Assembly: GCA_947253765.1 (NCBI GenBank)
Contig: CAMYAK010000001.1
Coordinates: 124,001-188,000, forward strand
Source: an uncultured Tissierellia bacterium
Lineage (GTDB): Bacteria > Bacillota > Clostridia > Tissierellales > Peptoniphilaceae
Direction of reading: 5' to 3'
DNA: 64,000 bases
The translations under genes and the position numbers were made by a program. Positions 43,585 through 52,818 of the stretch are shown piece by piece. The notes under the pieces were generated by a model that worked only from the letters and a program-made list of their open reading frames with translations, was not told the DNA's origin and searched no databases. Numbering within the stretch: position 1 is the stretch's first letter; each line of letters opens with the position of its first letter.

Positions 43585-44286
43585 TCACACTTTTTGGCGG
43601 GCTACTTTTAAATCCTCTACAGCACTTATTTTCCCATAGTCTAAGATGATTTTTCTTTCTGCCTGCTCACCCACTGAGATATCATGGGTTACGACTACAA
43701 TTGTAGCCCCCTCCTCATGCAGCTGGTGGAGAATGCGGATAACGAGTTGCTCATTTTCCTCATCCAGGTTACCAGTGGGCTCATCCGCCAAGATAAGCTC
43801 CGGGTTGTTGATTAGGGCTCTGGCAATGCAGACTCTTTGCTGTTCGCCACCAGACAATTGGCGAGGCAGGTGATCAGCCCGGTTTAACAGACCCACCTTG
43901 TCGAGGGCTGCCAAGGCCTCCTTTTCGTCCGGCATACTGTGATAGTACTGGGCAACCATGACATTCTCCACCGCCGTCAAATATTGAATCAGGTGGAATT
44001 GCTGAAATATCAAGCCGATTTTTTCGCGTCGAATGGTCGTTAAATTGTGCTGACTCTCCTTGGTAATATCTTGTCCATCCAAAAGAACTTTACCATGTGA
44101 TGGTTTGTCCATACATCCGATAATGTTCATCAAGGTGGTTTTACCTGAGCCGGATGAGCCCATCACCGAGATCCACTCTCCTCGCCTGACCGTCAGGTTG
44201 ACATCCTGTAAGGCATTTACGGTTTCATATATTTTAGAAACATTTTCCAATTCTAAAAGCAAGTCATGCTTATCTGAACCTATCAT
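43585..44286 (-). CDS. ABC transporter ATP-binding protein of the iron cluster
   Basis: About 233 residues with Walker A GSSGSGKTTLMNIIGC, Q-loop IFQQFHLIQYLTAVEN, signature LSGGEQQRVCIARALI, Walker B LILADEPTGNLDEE and H-loop VVTHDISVG. It is of the MacB/LolD type and should power the two FtsX-like permeases encoded just upstream. The frame is open to 44301, but the ATG at 44286 with AAGAAGGA upstream is the better start. Equivalent of the ATPase in FetMP-type iron clusters. Confidence 0.87.
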   Translation of the reverse strand: MIGSDKHDLLLELENVSKIYETVNALQDVNLTVRRGEWISVMGSSGSGKTTLMNIIGCMDKPSHGKVLLDGQDITKESQHNLTTIRREKIGLIFQQFHLIQYLTAVENVMVAQYYHSMPDEKEALAALDKVGLLNRADHLPRQLSGGEQQRVCIARALINNPELILADEPTGNLDEENEQLVIRILHQLHEEGATIVVVTHDISVGEQAERKIILDYGKISAVEDLKVARQKV

Positions 44287-44395
44287 AATTCCTTCTTCCA
44301 CTCTAGCTATTCTAACCGACCAACAATTCCTATAAACGTCCCTGCGAGTACCGGTGTTCTACTACATTAGGCCACTCCGGCCACCAACAACCGGC

Positions 44396-45646
44396 TTATT
44401 CTCCGCGTAAAACCAGGGCCGGATCCACCTTAACCGCCTGCTTGACCGGCCAAAGACTGGCCGCCACCGTCACTATCATGGCCAGGACAACCGTAGCCGG
44501 GGCCAGCCACCAGGAAAACTCAATGGCGCGTCCAAAGACTGTCAAACTGACCCGCTGGGCAAAAAACCAGCCAAAGAGTACACCTAAAGTACCGCCCAGT
44601 AAGCCGAGGCAACTTCCCTCGCCTAAAAACTCTCGCACAATATCTCTGTCCGGAGCACCTAGAGCCTTCTTTAGGCCAATCTCCTTGCGTCTTTCCGTCA
44701 CCACCGCCATCATGGTGGTTAAAACTGAAATCATAGTCAAAAGCAAGACCACGACATCCACCAATAAGACCAAGGCCTGCAATTTCCCCAAGACCCGGTC
44801 CTGGGATTGGGTCACGCGGCGGACCGGTCGGCCGACGATCTCCGGCACATCCCTTTTTAGGCGGTCAGCCAAGGACTGGAGGCTTTCAGCATCTCCTTCG
44901 ATAGAACACTCAATGCCGTCAATCCGCGTTTGGTCTTCCAGCATCTGATTGAGGACTTTTAAGTCCAAGAAGATAAAGCCCTCTTCCGCCCCGCCGGTGG
45001 TCACAATCCCTTTAACGGTCAAATCCTTGGAATAATAGTCTTCAATTGTGTTTTTAACCCTGCTTTGTACTGCTGAATCAGTATGGGTTGACCCCACCGC
45101 CTGGCGGCCATATTTGACGCCTTCAACACGAAAACGGTCCCCCACCTGCAGGCCGATTGTCCGGGCAATTTCTTTGCCAACCACGACTCCGTCCGGGTCA
45201 TCTTTTGTCCACTCACCTTCAATGTACCAAAAGGGGCTGTTCTTCCTCGCCTGCTCCAAGTCTGTCCCTGCTAAAATATAGGGTTTTTGGTTAATTTTAG
45301 TGGTTTCATAGCGATAAGGTGCCAAGCCGACCAATGAGTCTGCCGGCAAGATTGACCGCACCTTTACCAGGGTTTCCTCACTGATCTTCACATCACCTGA
45401 TGGAAGGACCATAAAGTTAGCCCCATAGGAACGAAACTCCTTGCCTAACTGCCGGGGGATGTCGTAGTAAATCATCACCATGCCGCTCATGATCGTAGCC
45501 CCGATGGCAATGGCCATCAAGGCGATCAGCATGCGTGACCGGCGGCGCACCAGTGAGCCGACAATCATCCGAAGATACATCCGCCGCTTGGTCATATTGT
45601 GCCGCTTGAGCCGTTGCCGACACTCTTTCTTATTCTCCATCTTCAC
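44396..45646 (-). CDS. FtsX-like ABC permease of the iron cluster, second
   Basis: A 416-residue permease with one N-terminal helix (LIALMAIAIGATIMSGMVMI), a large outer domain and three C-terminal helices. The start is GTG at 45646; its ribosome binding site GGGAGG is formed by the last two codons of the upstream permease gene, so translation is coupled. It pairs with the 45651 permease, and this two-permease/one-ATPase set matches the ABC part of FetMP/P19-Ftr1 clusters. Confidence 0.85.
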   Translation of the reverse strand: MKMENKKECRQRLKRHNMTKRRMYLRMIVGSLVRRRSRMLIALMAIAIGATIMSGMVMIYYDIPRQLGKEFRSYGANFMVLPSGDVKISEETLVKVRSILPADSLVGLAPYRYETTKINQKPYILAGTDLEQARKNSPFWYIEGEWTKDDPDGVVVGKEIARTIGLQVGDRFRVEGVKYGRQAVGSTHTDSAVQSRVKNTIEDYYSKDLTVKGIVTTGGAEEGFIFLDLKVLNQMLEDQTRIDGIECSIEGDAESLQSLADRLKRDVPEIVGRPVRRVTQSQDRVLGKLQALVLLVDVVVLLLTMISVLTTMMAVVTERRKEIGLKKALGAPDRDIVREFLGEGSCLGLLGGTLGVLFGWFFAQRVSLTVFGRAIEFSWWLAPATVVLAMIVTVAASLWPVKQAVKVDPALVLRGE

Positions 45647-45650
45647 CGAC

Positions 45651-46934
45651 TTACCTCCCGTGTAACACTTCTGTTGGTTTAAGCTTCAGCAAGTAACGAA
45701 TAGCCGGTATACTGCCGATCAAGATGACAGCCAGTAAAACGACCACATCAATCGGAACCACCATAATGGCTGGTGGGATGGTGGCGTCAAAGACGGTCAG
45801 GCCGATGATTTGGGCAAAGCCCAAGCCTGCCGCATAGCCGATCGCACCGCCAAAAATGCCGGTCAAAAGTATTTCAGTCAAAATCAAGAGGACAATCCGA
45901 ATACCCCTTCCCCCTAAGGCCTTAATCAGGCCAATTTCCTGGCTGCGTTCAATCACCGAATTGGTGATTAGGTTGCTGATGCCCAAAGCTGACCCTATGG
46001 AGCTCAAGATGGTAATCATCAACATTAAAAACTGCGTTTTGGCTAAAACAGTTCCCTCCGATTCAGCCACTTGCCGGACCGGTTTAGCCACCGAATCAGT
46101 AACGACTTCTTGTATTTGATAACAGATCGAGCTGACATAGGCCGTACAATACCATGTTTCATACTCCGAAGGGGTCAAGGAATCCGGATTTTGGGAAGCC
46201 TTTCTAGCCAAGTCATTATCCGGTGTCGTCAGAGCCGATACCTCGATGGCCGAAATTTTGCCCTCAAGTCCGGACAGGCCTTGGGCCTCTTTAAGAGGCA
46301 TGAAAATTTCCTTGTCTTCGTCTCCCCCCGCATTGATGATGCCCTTAACTTTAAAACTCTCTTTGCGGTTACCCAGGGCAAGCGACACCTTGTCACCTAC
46401 TTTCAGACCGTGCTTGCCGGCCAGCAAAGAACCCAGCAACAAGCTCTTCTCGTCTGTCTCCTTCAACCAGTTTCCCTCGATGTGCCACCAAGACTTCATA
46501 TCTTTGATACCGGCAGAAATTTTCTCACCAGTGGGCAACTCCATTTGCTTGTCAATCCAAACACCGCGCACCCGAATCTGTCCGCCGAGTTCAGCTGAAT
46601 CCGCCCACAAGGAGAGACTGGGGGCAAAATTAACGACATTGAAGCCCCAAAAGATCTGCTTGATTTTTGGCGCATCTTCTTCTTCCAGATACTTGTCTTC
46701 GACACCCGCCCCGTCAGAAATGCCGTAAAGGTCGTCCAACAAGGAGGCATCCTTAGGCACCACATTGATGTTGGCACCATAGGTTTTCAACTCCCGGTTA
46801 ATCTTATCCCCCACTCCCAACATGACATTCAACATGGCCGTGACGAGGGAAATTCCTAGAGCCACCGTAAAGGCGATCATAAACATCTTGCCCCGCTGAC
46901 GGAACAGTGTTCCTCTTACCATCTTCCAAAACAT
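45651..46934 (-). CDS. FtsX-like ABC permease of the iron cluster, first
   Basis: A 427-residue permease of the same topology: N-terminal helix (MFMIAFTVALGISLVTAMLN), extracytoplasmic domain of about 240 residues, then three helices near the C-terminus with the EIGLIKALGGRG loop typical of the family. It follows the DUF2318 gene after one base. Together with the second permease it would form a heterodimer in the membrane. Confidence 0.85.
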   Translation of the reverse strand: MFWKMVRGTLFRQRGKMFMIAFTVALGISLVTAMLNVMLGVGDKINRELKTYGANINVVPKDASLLDDLYGISDGAGVEDKYLEEEDAPKIKQIFWGFNVVNFAPSLSLWADSAELGGQIRVRGVWIDKQMELPTGEKISAGIKDMKSWWHIEGNWLKETDEKSLLLGSLLAGKHGLKVGDKVSLALGNRKESFKVKGIINAGGDEDKEIFMPLKEAQGLSGLEGKISAIEVSALTTPDNDLARKASQNPDSLTPSEYETWYCTAYVSSICYQIQEVVTDSVAKPVRQVAESEGTVLAKTQFLMLMITILSSIGSALGISNLITNSVIERSQEIGLIKALGGRGIRIVLLILTEILLTGIFGGAIGYAAGLGFAQIIGLTVFDATIPPAIMVVPIDVVVLLAVILIGSIPAIRYLLKLKPTEVLHGR

Positions 46935-46935
46935 C

Positions 46936-48234
46936 TTAATCTCCTATCGGAAAGCGATCTTTTTCAGCTTGCAGGTCGGCCTTGTCAATGTAGATTTTGG
47001 CGTCCTTAATTTCATAAGGAAAAGGAACCGGGTTGCAGCCGCCCTTAAAACCGATGGTCGCCTTGTTCATCACCACATCACAGCGCTTGCAAATAACTTC
47101 GTGGTTGCGCTCATAATAACCGGCTACGCCACAGATATCACAAGCATCTAGGCCTATTCCGTAAGCATTCCCTTGTGGTTTCCTCACTACTAAAAAGCGG
47201 ATGTCATGTTGCTCAAAAGAATAAGAAAAGCGGTGCAGGTTGCCATCATCTACATCTGAGAGGGGGATTACAATTTTACTCCCCTCTTCCTGATAAGGTT
47301 GGGGCGGCGTCAGAACTATCGGCCGGTTGACATAGGCATGGAGGGCCGAGACAGTCAAAAACATAAAGGCGGATAAAATGACGGCGGTCACAGACCAGCG
47401 CCGACAATTGCGCAAACGCCAGCGCTCTTTTCGCCTGGCCGCCGCATGGGGATAATCGCCCTGCAATTTGAGGTTAGCAAAAAACACCACAACGGCCGCG
47501 ATGAGGGTTACTAAAAAATATACGGCACCGACATAAGGTAAACTTTTATCCTCAAAAATCATGATTTCGAAGACCAAGTCATTTTGACTGGACAGGATTC
47601 TTAAACGGGCCAGAGCGCTGATCCCTCTCAAGGCATAGTCAATACTAAGCGCCAGCACAAATAAAGCAAATAAGATCCGACGGGCCCGGCCGCGAGAGCG
47701 GTTGAGAATCTTATAATTCGCAAGGCAGGCCATAAAAGCGGTCAGAATGCCCGTTAAAAAACCCGCCACCCTTAACAGTGAGGCCGTGCCAAAAGAATCT
47801 TCACCGAAGGCTATAAATTCATTTGTCTGGGCAAACAAGACAGGCAAGATGGTGACGGCCATAAAGGTTAAGGCCAAGCCGCCCGTTACCGCTCCCAAGA
47901 TTGCAATAAAACCGGAACAGAGAGTCCGCCATTTGTATCTGCTAGACTGACAAAGCTGGTAAATGATGACAATCAATGAAAAAAGCAAGAGCAGTAGCCA
48001 GGTCAAGGCAATCGCTTGACGGTTTAAGCGGACCAGACTTTTAAGCATCTGCTTGGCCTGGGTCCGACGGATAAAGGCAATGAATAAAGATAAAATCAGA
48101 CCTAAGAGCCCGCCCGTCAAAATTAAGATACGGGCTGTTTTGCTTTTTGTGTCGTCGCCAAACCGGCTCATGACAGCCACTGCATAAGACAGGGGCAATA
48201 GGGTCGATACGGCTATGATAAAAAAAGATAACAC
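46936..48234 (-). CDS. DUF2318 iron-cluster membrane protein
   Basis: A 432-residue protein with about eight membrane helices (residues 1-275) and a C-terminal outer domain of the DUF2318 type. That domain carries CDICG, then CKRCDVVMNKATIGFKGGCN, a Cys-rich set that probably binds iron or another metal. DUF2318 proteins sit beside P19 and Ftr1 in iron operons of Campylobacter and others. The start is GTG at 48234 with AGAGAAGAACC in front, a weak site. Probably helps handle iron at the membrane surface. Confidence 0.85.
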   Translation of the reverse strand: MLSFFIIAVSTLLPLSYAVAVMSRFGDDTKSKTARILILTGGLLGLILSLFIAFIRRTQAKQMLKSLVRLNRQAIALTWLLLLLFSLIVIIYQLCQSSRYKWRTLCSGFIAILGAVTGGLALTFMAVTILPVLFAQTNEFIAFGEDSFGTASLLRVAGFLTGILTAFMACLANYKILNRSRGRARRILFALFVLALSIDYALRGISALARLRILSSQNDLVFEIMIFEDKSLPYVGAVYFLVTLIAAVVVFFANLKLQGDYPHAAARRKERWRLRNCRRWSVTAVILSAFMFLTVSALHAYVNRPIVLTPPQPYQEEGSKIVIPLSDVDDGNLHRFSYSFEQHDIRFLVVRKPQGNAYGIGLDACDICGVAGYYERNHEVICKRCDVVMNKATIGFKGGCNPVPFPYEIKDAKIYIDKADLQAEKDRFPIGD

Positions 48235-48374
48235 GGTTCTTCTCTCACTCTCTTTATTGTTTTGCGTTGGGTCAGGTCCGGCTTGTGCCTGTATCGGCTT
48301 TTACCGGCACCAAACCAGGCAACTTTTTGTTAACCGTTCGCTCATGCGCAAACACTTCAACAAACAAAAAAACG

Positions 48375-48415
48375 AAGAGCCCGGCGGGCGTTAAGGCCAC
48401 CCGCCGGTCCTCTCT
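48375..48415 (-). terminator. Terminator/attenuator between P19-like and DUF2318 genes
   Basis: A long GC-rich hairpin (CCGGCGGG pairing with CCCGCCGG, extended by GAG/CTC) is followed by TTTTTTT on the minus strand. It would reduce read-through from the P19-like gene into the rest of the cluster. Confidence 0.8.
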
Positions 48416-48437
48416 TTTGTTCACGAATGGCAACTTC

Positions 48438-49151
48438 TTACTTCAACTCAAGCTGAGAACCATCGTAGTTCCACTCAAACTCAACAGTCTGCTTTTCGTA
48501 GAATTTCTCAGCAGCACTCTTCCCCTCTGAATTAGCAATCGGAACACCTGTCTCGGGGTCAACATGCAGGAGGTAGTCGTCTGAAGGAGTAATTTCCAAC
48601 TTGATTTTGTACTTACCAACCTTAATTTCACCCTTTTTGATGTTAATGCCATAGTGAGCACCGTCATCAGCGTTCATCGGCATGAAGGAACCGGATGTCA
48701 CTTCTTTGCCACTCTCATCCAAGACCTTGTAGTCAACCGTCAGATAGGCTGGCCAAATATCTTCGCCAGCACCAAAACCATATTGTTTAGCCGCTTCCGG
48801 GGTCAGATGAATATCGGCTTCCAGGTGCATATCAGATTCGGCCGCACTGGGTTGACGGCCTTCCGGAACCATATCAACACCTTGGAAGTAGACCATCTCA
48901 ACCTGGAAAGGACCAACAATTTGGCCTTCGCCGATGGGAATTTCCAAGAAGCCGGAATCGCCTGGCTTTTCCGCGTCACCAGCTTTGCTGCCCCCTTTGT
49001 CGTCATCCTTCTCAGCTGCCGAAGAACTTATGTCACTGGCCGCAGGTGCCTCTGAAGGTGCTTCCTGCCCTCCCTTGTGGCCGCAACCGGTGACACCAAA
49101 GGTTGTCAACATGGTGCCGACCATAATGAACGCTAATAGTTTCTTTTTCAT
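48438..49151 (-). CDS. P19/Tp34-like iron-binding lipoprotein
   Basis: A 237-residue lipoprotein (lipobox GVTGC, then a Ser/Ala/Glu-rich linker to residue about 65) with an iron-transport-associated beta-sandwich. GPFQVEMVYFQGVDMVP, ESDMHLEADIHLTPE and FMPMNADDGAHYGINIKKG contain the Met, Glu and His residues expected for the copper/iron site of P19 and FetP. It delivers iron to, or oxidises it for, the Ftr1 permease upstream. AAGGAGGAAAAA precedes the ATG. Confidence 0.88.
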   Translation of the reverse strand: MKKKLLAFIMVGTMLTTFGVTGCGHKGGQEAPSEAPAASDISSSAAEKDDDKGGSKAGDAEKPGDSGFLEIPIGEGQIVGPFQVEMVYFQGVDMVPEGRQPSAAESDMHLEADIHLTPEAAKQYGFGAGEDIWPAYLTVDYKVLDESGKEVTSGSFMPMNADDGAHYGINIKKGEIKVGKYKIKLEITPSDDYLLHVDPETGVPIANSEGKSAAEKFYEKQTVEFEWNYDGSQLELK

Positions 49152-49377
49152 TTTTTCCTCCTTGTATTTAAATTTCTATATAACATAACCTTGAATCTCA
49201 GTCACCCAAACCGCTACAGGTTCGGTGCGTTTGATAATTCAGTGTCGTTACCTATGACAAGTGTGGGTTTTTCCGCCTTACCACCGACCTCGGCATCACC
49301 AAGCAGTCCTTGGCAGTACCCTGCCGACAAGGGTCGGACCCTGGGCTCAGTGGTCGTCTAGCCGGAGAAGCCCCGAT
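49152..49377. other. Gap between ftr1 and p19-like genes
   Basis: No gene. GC-rich self-complementary segments (for example ACCCTGGGCTCAGTGG and the GACAAGGGTCGG/CCGAC pair) suggest RNA structure, perhaps an attenuator or processing site between the two genes. Nothing specific can be named. Confidence 0.3.
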
Positions 49378-50739
49378 TTACTCTGCCGGAGAGGTCGGCT
49401 TTACAGCCGGTGTTCCCTCTTTTTTAGCTAATATTTCCTTTCTAATACGTCTTGTTTTAAAGATATGCGACAGAATAATCCAGACCGATACAATCAAAAT
49501 CATGATTTGCGGGATTAAGGTTTCAGCCCGATCATATATGCCAAGCAAGTCGAAGCTGAAGCCGTTTAAGGCAGGGATGGTGGTTGAACCGGAAATCACG
49601 CCGGCCTCACTGAGCTCCTTAACACCCTTACCCATAAAGCTGATGCAAAGGATATAGAGCAGGATGCTAGTCGCCATAAAGAAGGGACGGAGCGGCAGGT
49701 GGACAGAGGTAAAGCGGAGTGCCAAGTAAATAACAACCAACAAGACCAGAGCAGCAGCAAAGCCTAAGATTGCAAAATTCGTGTCGGTCATACCGCCACC
49801 CAGACTGGCCTTGTAGAAGAGGATTAACTCGGCCCCTTCCCTGATAACCGCCAAGAAAGCTGCACCGATCAGGCCATACATACTGCGACGGTCGACTGAT
49901 TTTTGTACTTGAGTCTGGATATAGGCCTCCCAAGCGTGGGCTTCTGACCTAGAAAGCATCCAGTTACTAACCCAAAACAAGACGATAACGGCGATGAACA
50001 TGGTCCAGCCTTCCAAAAGTTCTTGACCAACTCCGCCAAAAATAAAGTGTACGAGAACCGCTAGGACGACAGAGCCTAAGATACCGGCAGCCATGCCCCA
50101 ATAAACGCCTTTAACCAAGTGCCGGTTTCCCGTCTTAACCAGATAGGCCACAATAGCTACACAGACCAGGATGGCTTCCAAACCTTCCCTCATCAGCAGG
50201 CCGAAAGAAGTGGCGAAAGAGGTTAGGCGCAAGTGACCTTGGTTTACCGCTTTGATCTCCCCATTACCAAAAACAACTTGACCGACCTCATCCGGAGCAT
50301 CTAAATTTTCTACGCCATCGAGGACGAGGGCGTCACGGTAGACCTTCATATCTAAGTTTCTAATGTTTTGGATAATGGTTTCTTTGTCATTTTCTACATT
50401 GCCAAGCAGAGAGTGCTTAATATCTCTGAACATAGCTTCGATGTGGTTGACCCGGTCGGCTGAGATGGCAAACATGACATTTTTTTCAAAGCCTTGGGTC
50501 TCGTAATAACCAAAATAGGCATTGTTGATATGATCGTGGGCAGCTTTATGGTCGCCCGCTTCAACAGCTGTTATCGCCTCCTCAAAGACGCCATGCATAT
50601 CCTTGGCGACAGCCTGCCAGTTATCATATTTCTTTCCGGCTGCATTTATAGCTCCACTGGGTAGCAAGACTGCAACAAAAAAGATGAAGATTGCGGCTAG
50701 CAAGAGAAAGCCTCTTCTGGCTATTTGCTTCTTTTTCAT
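49378..50739 (-). CDS. FTR1 family iron permease
   Basis: About 453 residues: signal/first helix, an outer domain of about 140 residues (DMHGVFEEAITAVEAGDHKA), then seven helices. The two iron-channel motifs REGLEAILV and REGAELILF (R-E-x-x-E) are intact. High-affinity ferrous/ferric iron import, working with P19. The ATG at 50739 has CAGGAGA six bases upstream; a GTG at 50745 is less likely. It is the first gene of the iron cluster, with a promoter and about 200-nt leader upstream. Confidence 0.9.
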   Translation of the reverse strand: MKKKQIARRGFLLLAAIFIFFVAVLLPSGAINAAGKKYDNWQAVAKDMHGVFEEAITAVEAGDHKAAHDHINNAYFGYYETQGFEKNVMFAISADRVNHIEAMFRDIKHSLLGNVENDKETIIQNIRNLDMKVYRDALVLDGVENLDAPDEVGQVVFGNGEIKAVNQGHLRLTSFATSFGLLMREGLEAILVCVAIVAYLVKTGNRHLVKGVYWGMAAGILGSVVLAVLVHFIFGGVGQELLEGWTMFIAVIVLFWVSNWMLSRSEAHAWEAYIQTQVQKSVDRRSMYGLIGAAFLAVIREGAELILFYKASLGGGMTDTNFAILGFAAALVLLVVIYLALRFTSVHLPLRPFFMATSILLYILCISFMGKGVKELSEAGVISGSTTIPALNGFSFDLLGIYDRAETLIPQIMILIVSVWIILSHIFKTRRIRKEILAKKEGTPAVKPTSPAE

Positions 50740-50976
50740 AGACACTCTCCTGTTCTTTACAAGCGACCGCTAACTTTACCTGAGAATCGCAATCCAGACT
50801 AGCGGCCAACTTGGCATATCGGCCTTAGCAAATGAATCCTGTCCAAAGCCGGGTTACCGGGTAGCCCTCCAACGAGAAGCCGATGACGGCTCGCAAGGGT
50901 GCGTCACCATAAGGGCTAGTTAGCATAGGCTACTTAAAACTAGATACATTGTAACACTCCGCCTGAGAGTATGCAA
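50740..50976 (-). promoter_or_regulatory. Promoter and structured leader of the iron cluster
   Basis: On the minus strand TTGCAT (50971-50976), a 17-bp spacer and TACAAT (50948-50953) give a start near 50941 and a leader of about 200 nt. The leader folds: TAGCCCT (50862-50868) pairs with AGGGCTA (50912-50918), enclosing GGTG/CACC (50898-50908) and a CGAG-GCCG hairpin (50873-50893), with CCGG-TTA-CCGG beside it. It looks like a multi-branched regulatory RNA, class unknown. Confidence 0.5.
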
Positions 50977-51077
50977 GGAGTTAATTTATGCTAGTGTTTA
51001 CTTTCTTCTTAACTGTCATGATATATGTCTAAAAAGATATGTAGATATATTAGTATATTTATAGTTGTGTATACGAA

Positions 51078-52076
51078 TTATTGTAATCTTTCACCGAAAC
51101 GAAGGGCTCTTCTCATTTCTTGGATTTTTTGATCCATCTCTTCTAGCTCTTTTAGCTTGCCCTTTTCAGTTTGACTAGTCTCTATTATATCTGCTATCCC
51201 ACCATTGCTGATTATAATACGCCTATCTGCTAGTAGGGCAAGTGTCGGATCATGAGTTGCCATTAGGACTATCTTGTCTGAAGATACCAATAGGTCTAGG
51301 GCCTTTTTCCTGTCTATACCTGCATTTTCAATCTCATCTATTAACACTATTGGAGATGAAGATAGTATAGCTGTATCCGCTATCATAAGCGCCCTAGACT
51401 GACCACCTGAAAGGGCTGTAATCTGCGTATCCACCCTAAACTGTTCTCCCGCTAGCTTGTTTGCCTCTATAAGTATCTTGTCAACCACGGATTCTATATC
51501 GTCTACCATCCTAGACCTTGCATGAAGTTCCAAGAATTCCTTAACAGATAGGTCCATTACAAAGTTCATATTCTGTGACAACTGGGCAACTAACCTATTA
51601 TTAGAAGAAAATCTCCACTTTTTATCTGGATATTCACCGTTAATCAGAATCGTCCTCTTTGTAGGCGTATCATCCTGGGCTGTCCATTCTATATCCGCCA
51701 ATAGTCTAGACTTACCAGACCCTGTAGGTCCAACAATTGCTATCATCTCAGACTTTTTAATGTCTAACCTGTCAAAGCCCTCCCTCTCACCCGACTTATT
51801 CTGACCCGGCAAAATAGTCAATAGGTCTACACCATTTGAGTCTTCTATGCCCAAGAATTCCTTCATCTGCTTGATGTATTCAACTAGGTCTATAGCCAGC
51901 TTGTTAAGGTCAAGGGCAAGATCCTCTACCTCCTCAAAACTAAAGTGTTCAAGATATTGGTTAAATGTCATATCCTCAAATCCAGCAACATCTAGCTTGT
52001 TTTCCTCAAAGTAGGATTCAACAAAAGGATATTCTTCTAGCAAACTGCTAATTTTTTTATTTTCTAATTCGTTCAT
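51078..52076 (-). CDS. ABC ATPase with N-terminal helical domain
   Basis: A 332-residue soluble protein. Residues 1-90 are a helical domain (SSLLEEYPFVESYFEENKLD) that resembles DUF1858/ScdA_N-type domains. The ATPase has Walker A GPTGSGKSRLLADIEW, signature ALSGGQSRALMIADTAI, Walker B PIVLIDEIENAG and H-loop LMATHDPTLALL. The signature and Walker B lack the usual RxxIARAL run of importers. No permease is encoded nearby, so it is probably not a transporter ATPase but an ATP-driven assembly or activation factor (inference). Confidence 0.7.
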   Translation of the reverse strand: MNELENKKISSLLEEYPFVESYFEENKLDVAGFEDMTFNQYLEHFSFEEVEDLALDLNKLAIDLVEYIKQMKEFLGIEDSNGVDLLTILPGQNKSGEREGFDRLDIKKSEMIAIVGPTGSGKSRLLADIEWTAQDDTPTKRTILINGEYPDKKWRFSSNNRLVAQLSQNMNFVMDLSVKEFLELHARSRMVDDIESVVDKILIEANKLAGEQFRVDTQITALSGGQSRALMIADTAILSSSPIVLIDEIENAGIDRKKALDLLVSSDKIVLMATHDPTLALLADRRIIISNGGIADIIETSQTEKGKLKELEEMDQKIQEMRRALRFGERLQ

Positions 52077-52087
52077 CTTTATTCATC

Positions 52088-52783
52088 CTACTTATCTTCT
52101 AAATCCATTTTTCTAACATTGCCCATCTGGAATTCCTCACCGATCCTAGTCTCTCCTAGGCAATATGAGCATAGGGCTGAAGGCATAGGAAACCTAAGCT
52201 TCATACCCTTTACTGTGTCAATATTCTTATCTTCATCCATCAATAGGGTAGATAATTCATAAGTACCCTGACCTGTAAGACCATTTACGTGCATAGTAAT
52301 GGATGTTGGGTTTACTGAGTTCACCTTTGATGCGAATACCTCCCTTTCAGCCTGTGACACTATATCTCCCTTTGTTATTATGACTATATCCGCTGCCTTT
52401 AGCATAGGACCTATCTTCTTAGGAGTATTGATTCCGGAAAGGTTGTCTATAACGCATACCCCCTTGATTTCTTTTATATATGGTGAACACCTGTTACATA
52501 GGCCGGCTGATTCTGTTATCAATAGGTCTAGGCCATTATCGACTCCCCATTTTACAACTTCTTCTATATTAGATACGAAGAAGTGGTCAGGGCAAAGAGC
52601 TCCTGATAGACCCTTTCTTACAGGTATCCCAATCTTCTCATACAGGGTATCATCATCTGTATACAGGCAGTCAAACTTGACCACACCAACCTTAATATTA
52701 CGTGATTGTAGGGCTTCTATTGTCTTTATAATTACACTGGTCTTTCCTGAAGATGGAGGACCAGAAAATACTACTAGGTTCAT
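52088..52783 (-). CDS. Small GTPase of the SIMIBI class (HypB/UreG/CobW-like)
   Basis: A 231-residue P-loop protein: Walker A FSGPPSSGKTSVIIKTI, DCLYTDDD, ITESAGLCNRCSPYIKEIKG, and ITKGD, which is the T/N-KxD guanine-specificity element. Cys pairs (CNRC; CSYC near the end) could bind a metal. SIMIBI relatives deliver nickel or cobalt or place other metals in enzymes. The gene lies 36 bp after the binding-protein gene and 11 bp before the ATPase gene. Client unknown. Confidence 0.72.
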   Translation of the reverse strand: MNLVVFSGPPSSGKTSVIIKTIEALQSRNIKVGVVKFDCLYTDDDTLYEKIGIPVRKGLSGALCPDHFFVSNIEEVVKWGVDNGLDLLITESAGLCNRCSPYIKEIKGVCVIDNLSGINTPKKIGPMLKAADIVIITKGDIVSQAEREVFASKVNSVNPTSITMHVNGLTGQGTYELSTLLMDEDKNIDTVKGMKLRFPMPSALCSYCLGETRIGEEFQMGNVRKMDLEDK

Positions 52784-52818
52784 AACTAACTCATTCTTTA
52801 ATATCTACTTTTTACTAT

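Noticed and set aside
50740..50941. NiCo (iron-responsive) riboswitch before ftr1
   Set aside because: The leader lacks the repeated GGCA/GCAGC-type junction sequences and GGGACAG layout of that class as I remember it; left as an unassigned structure.
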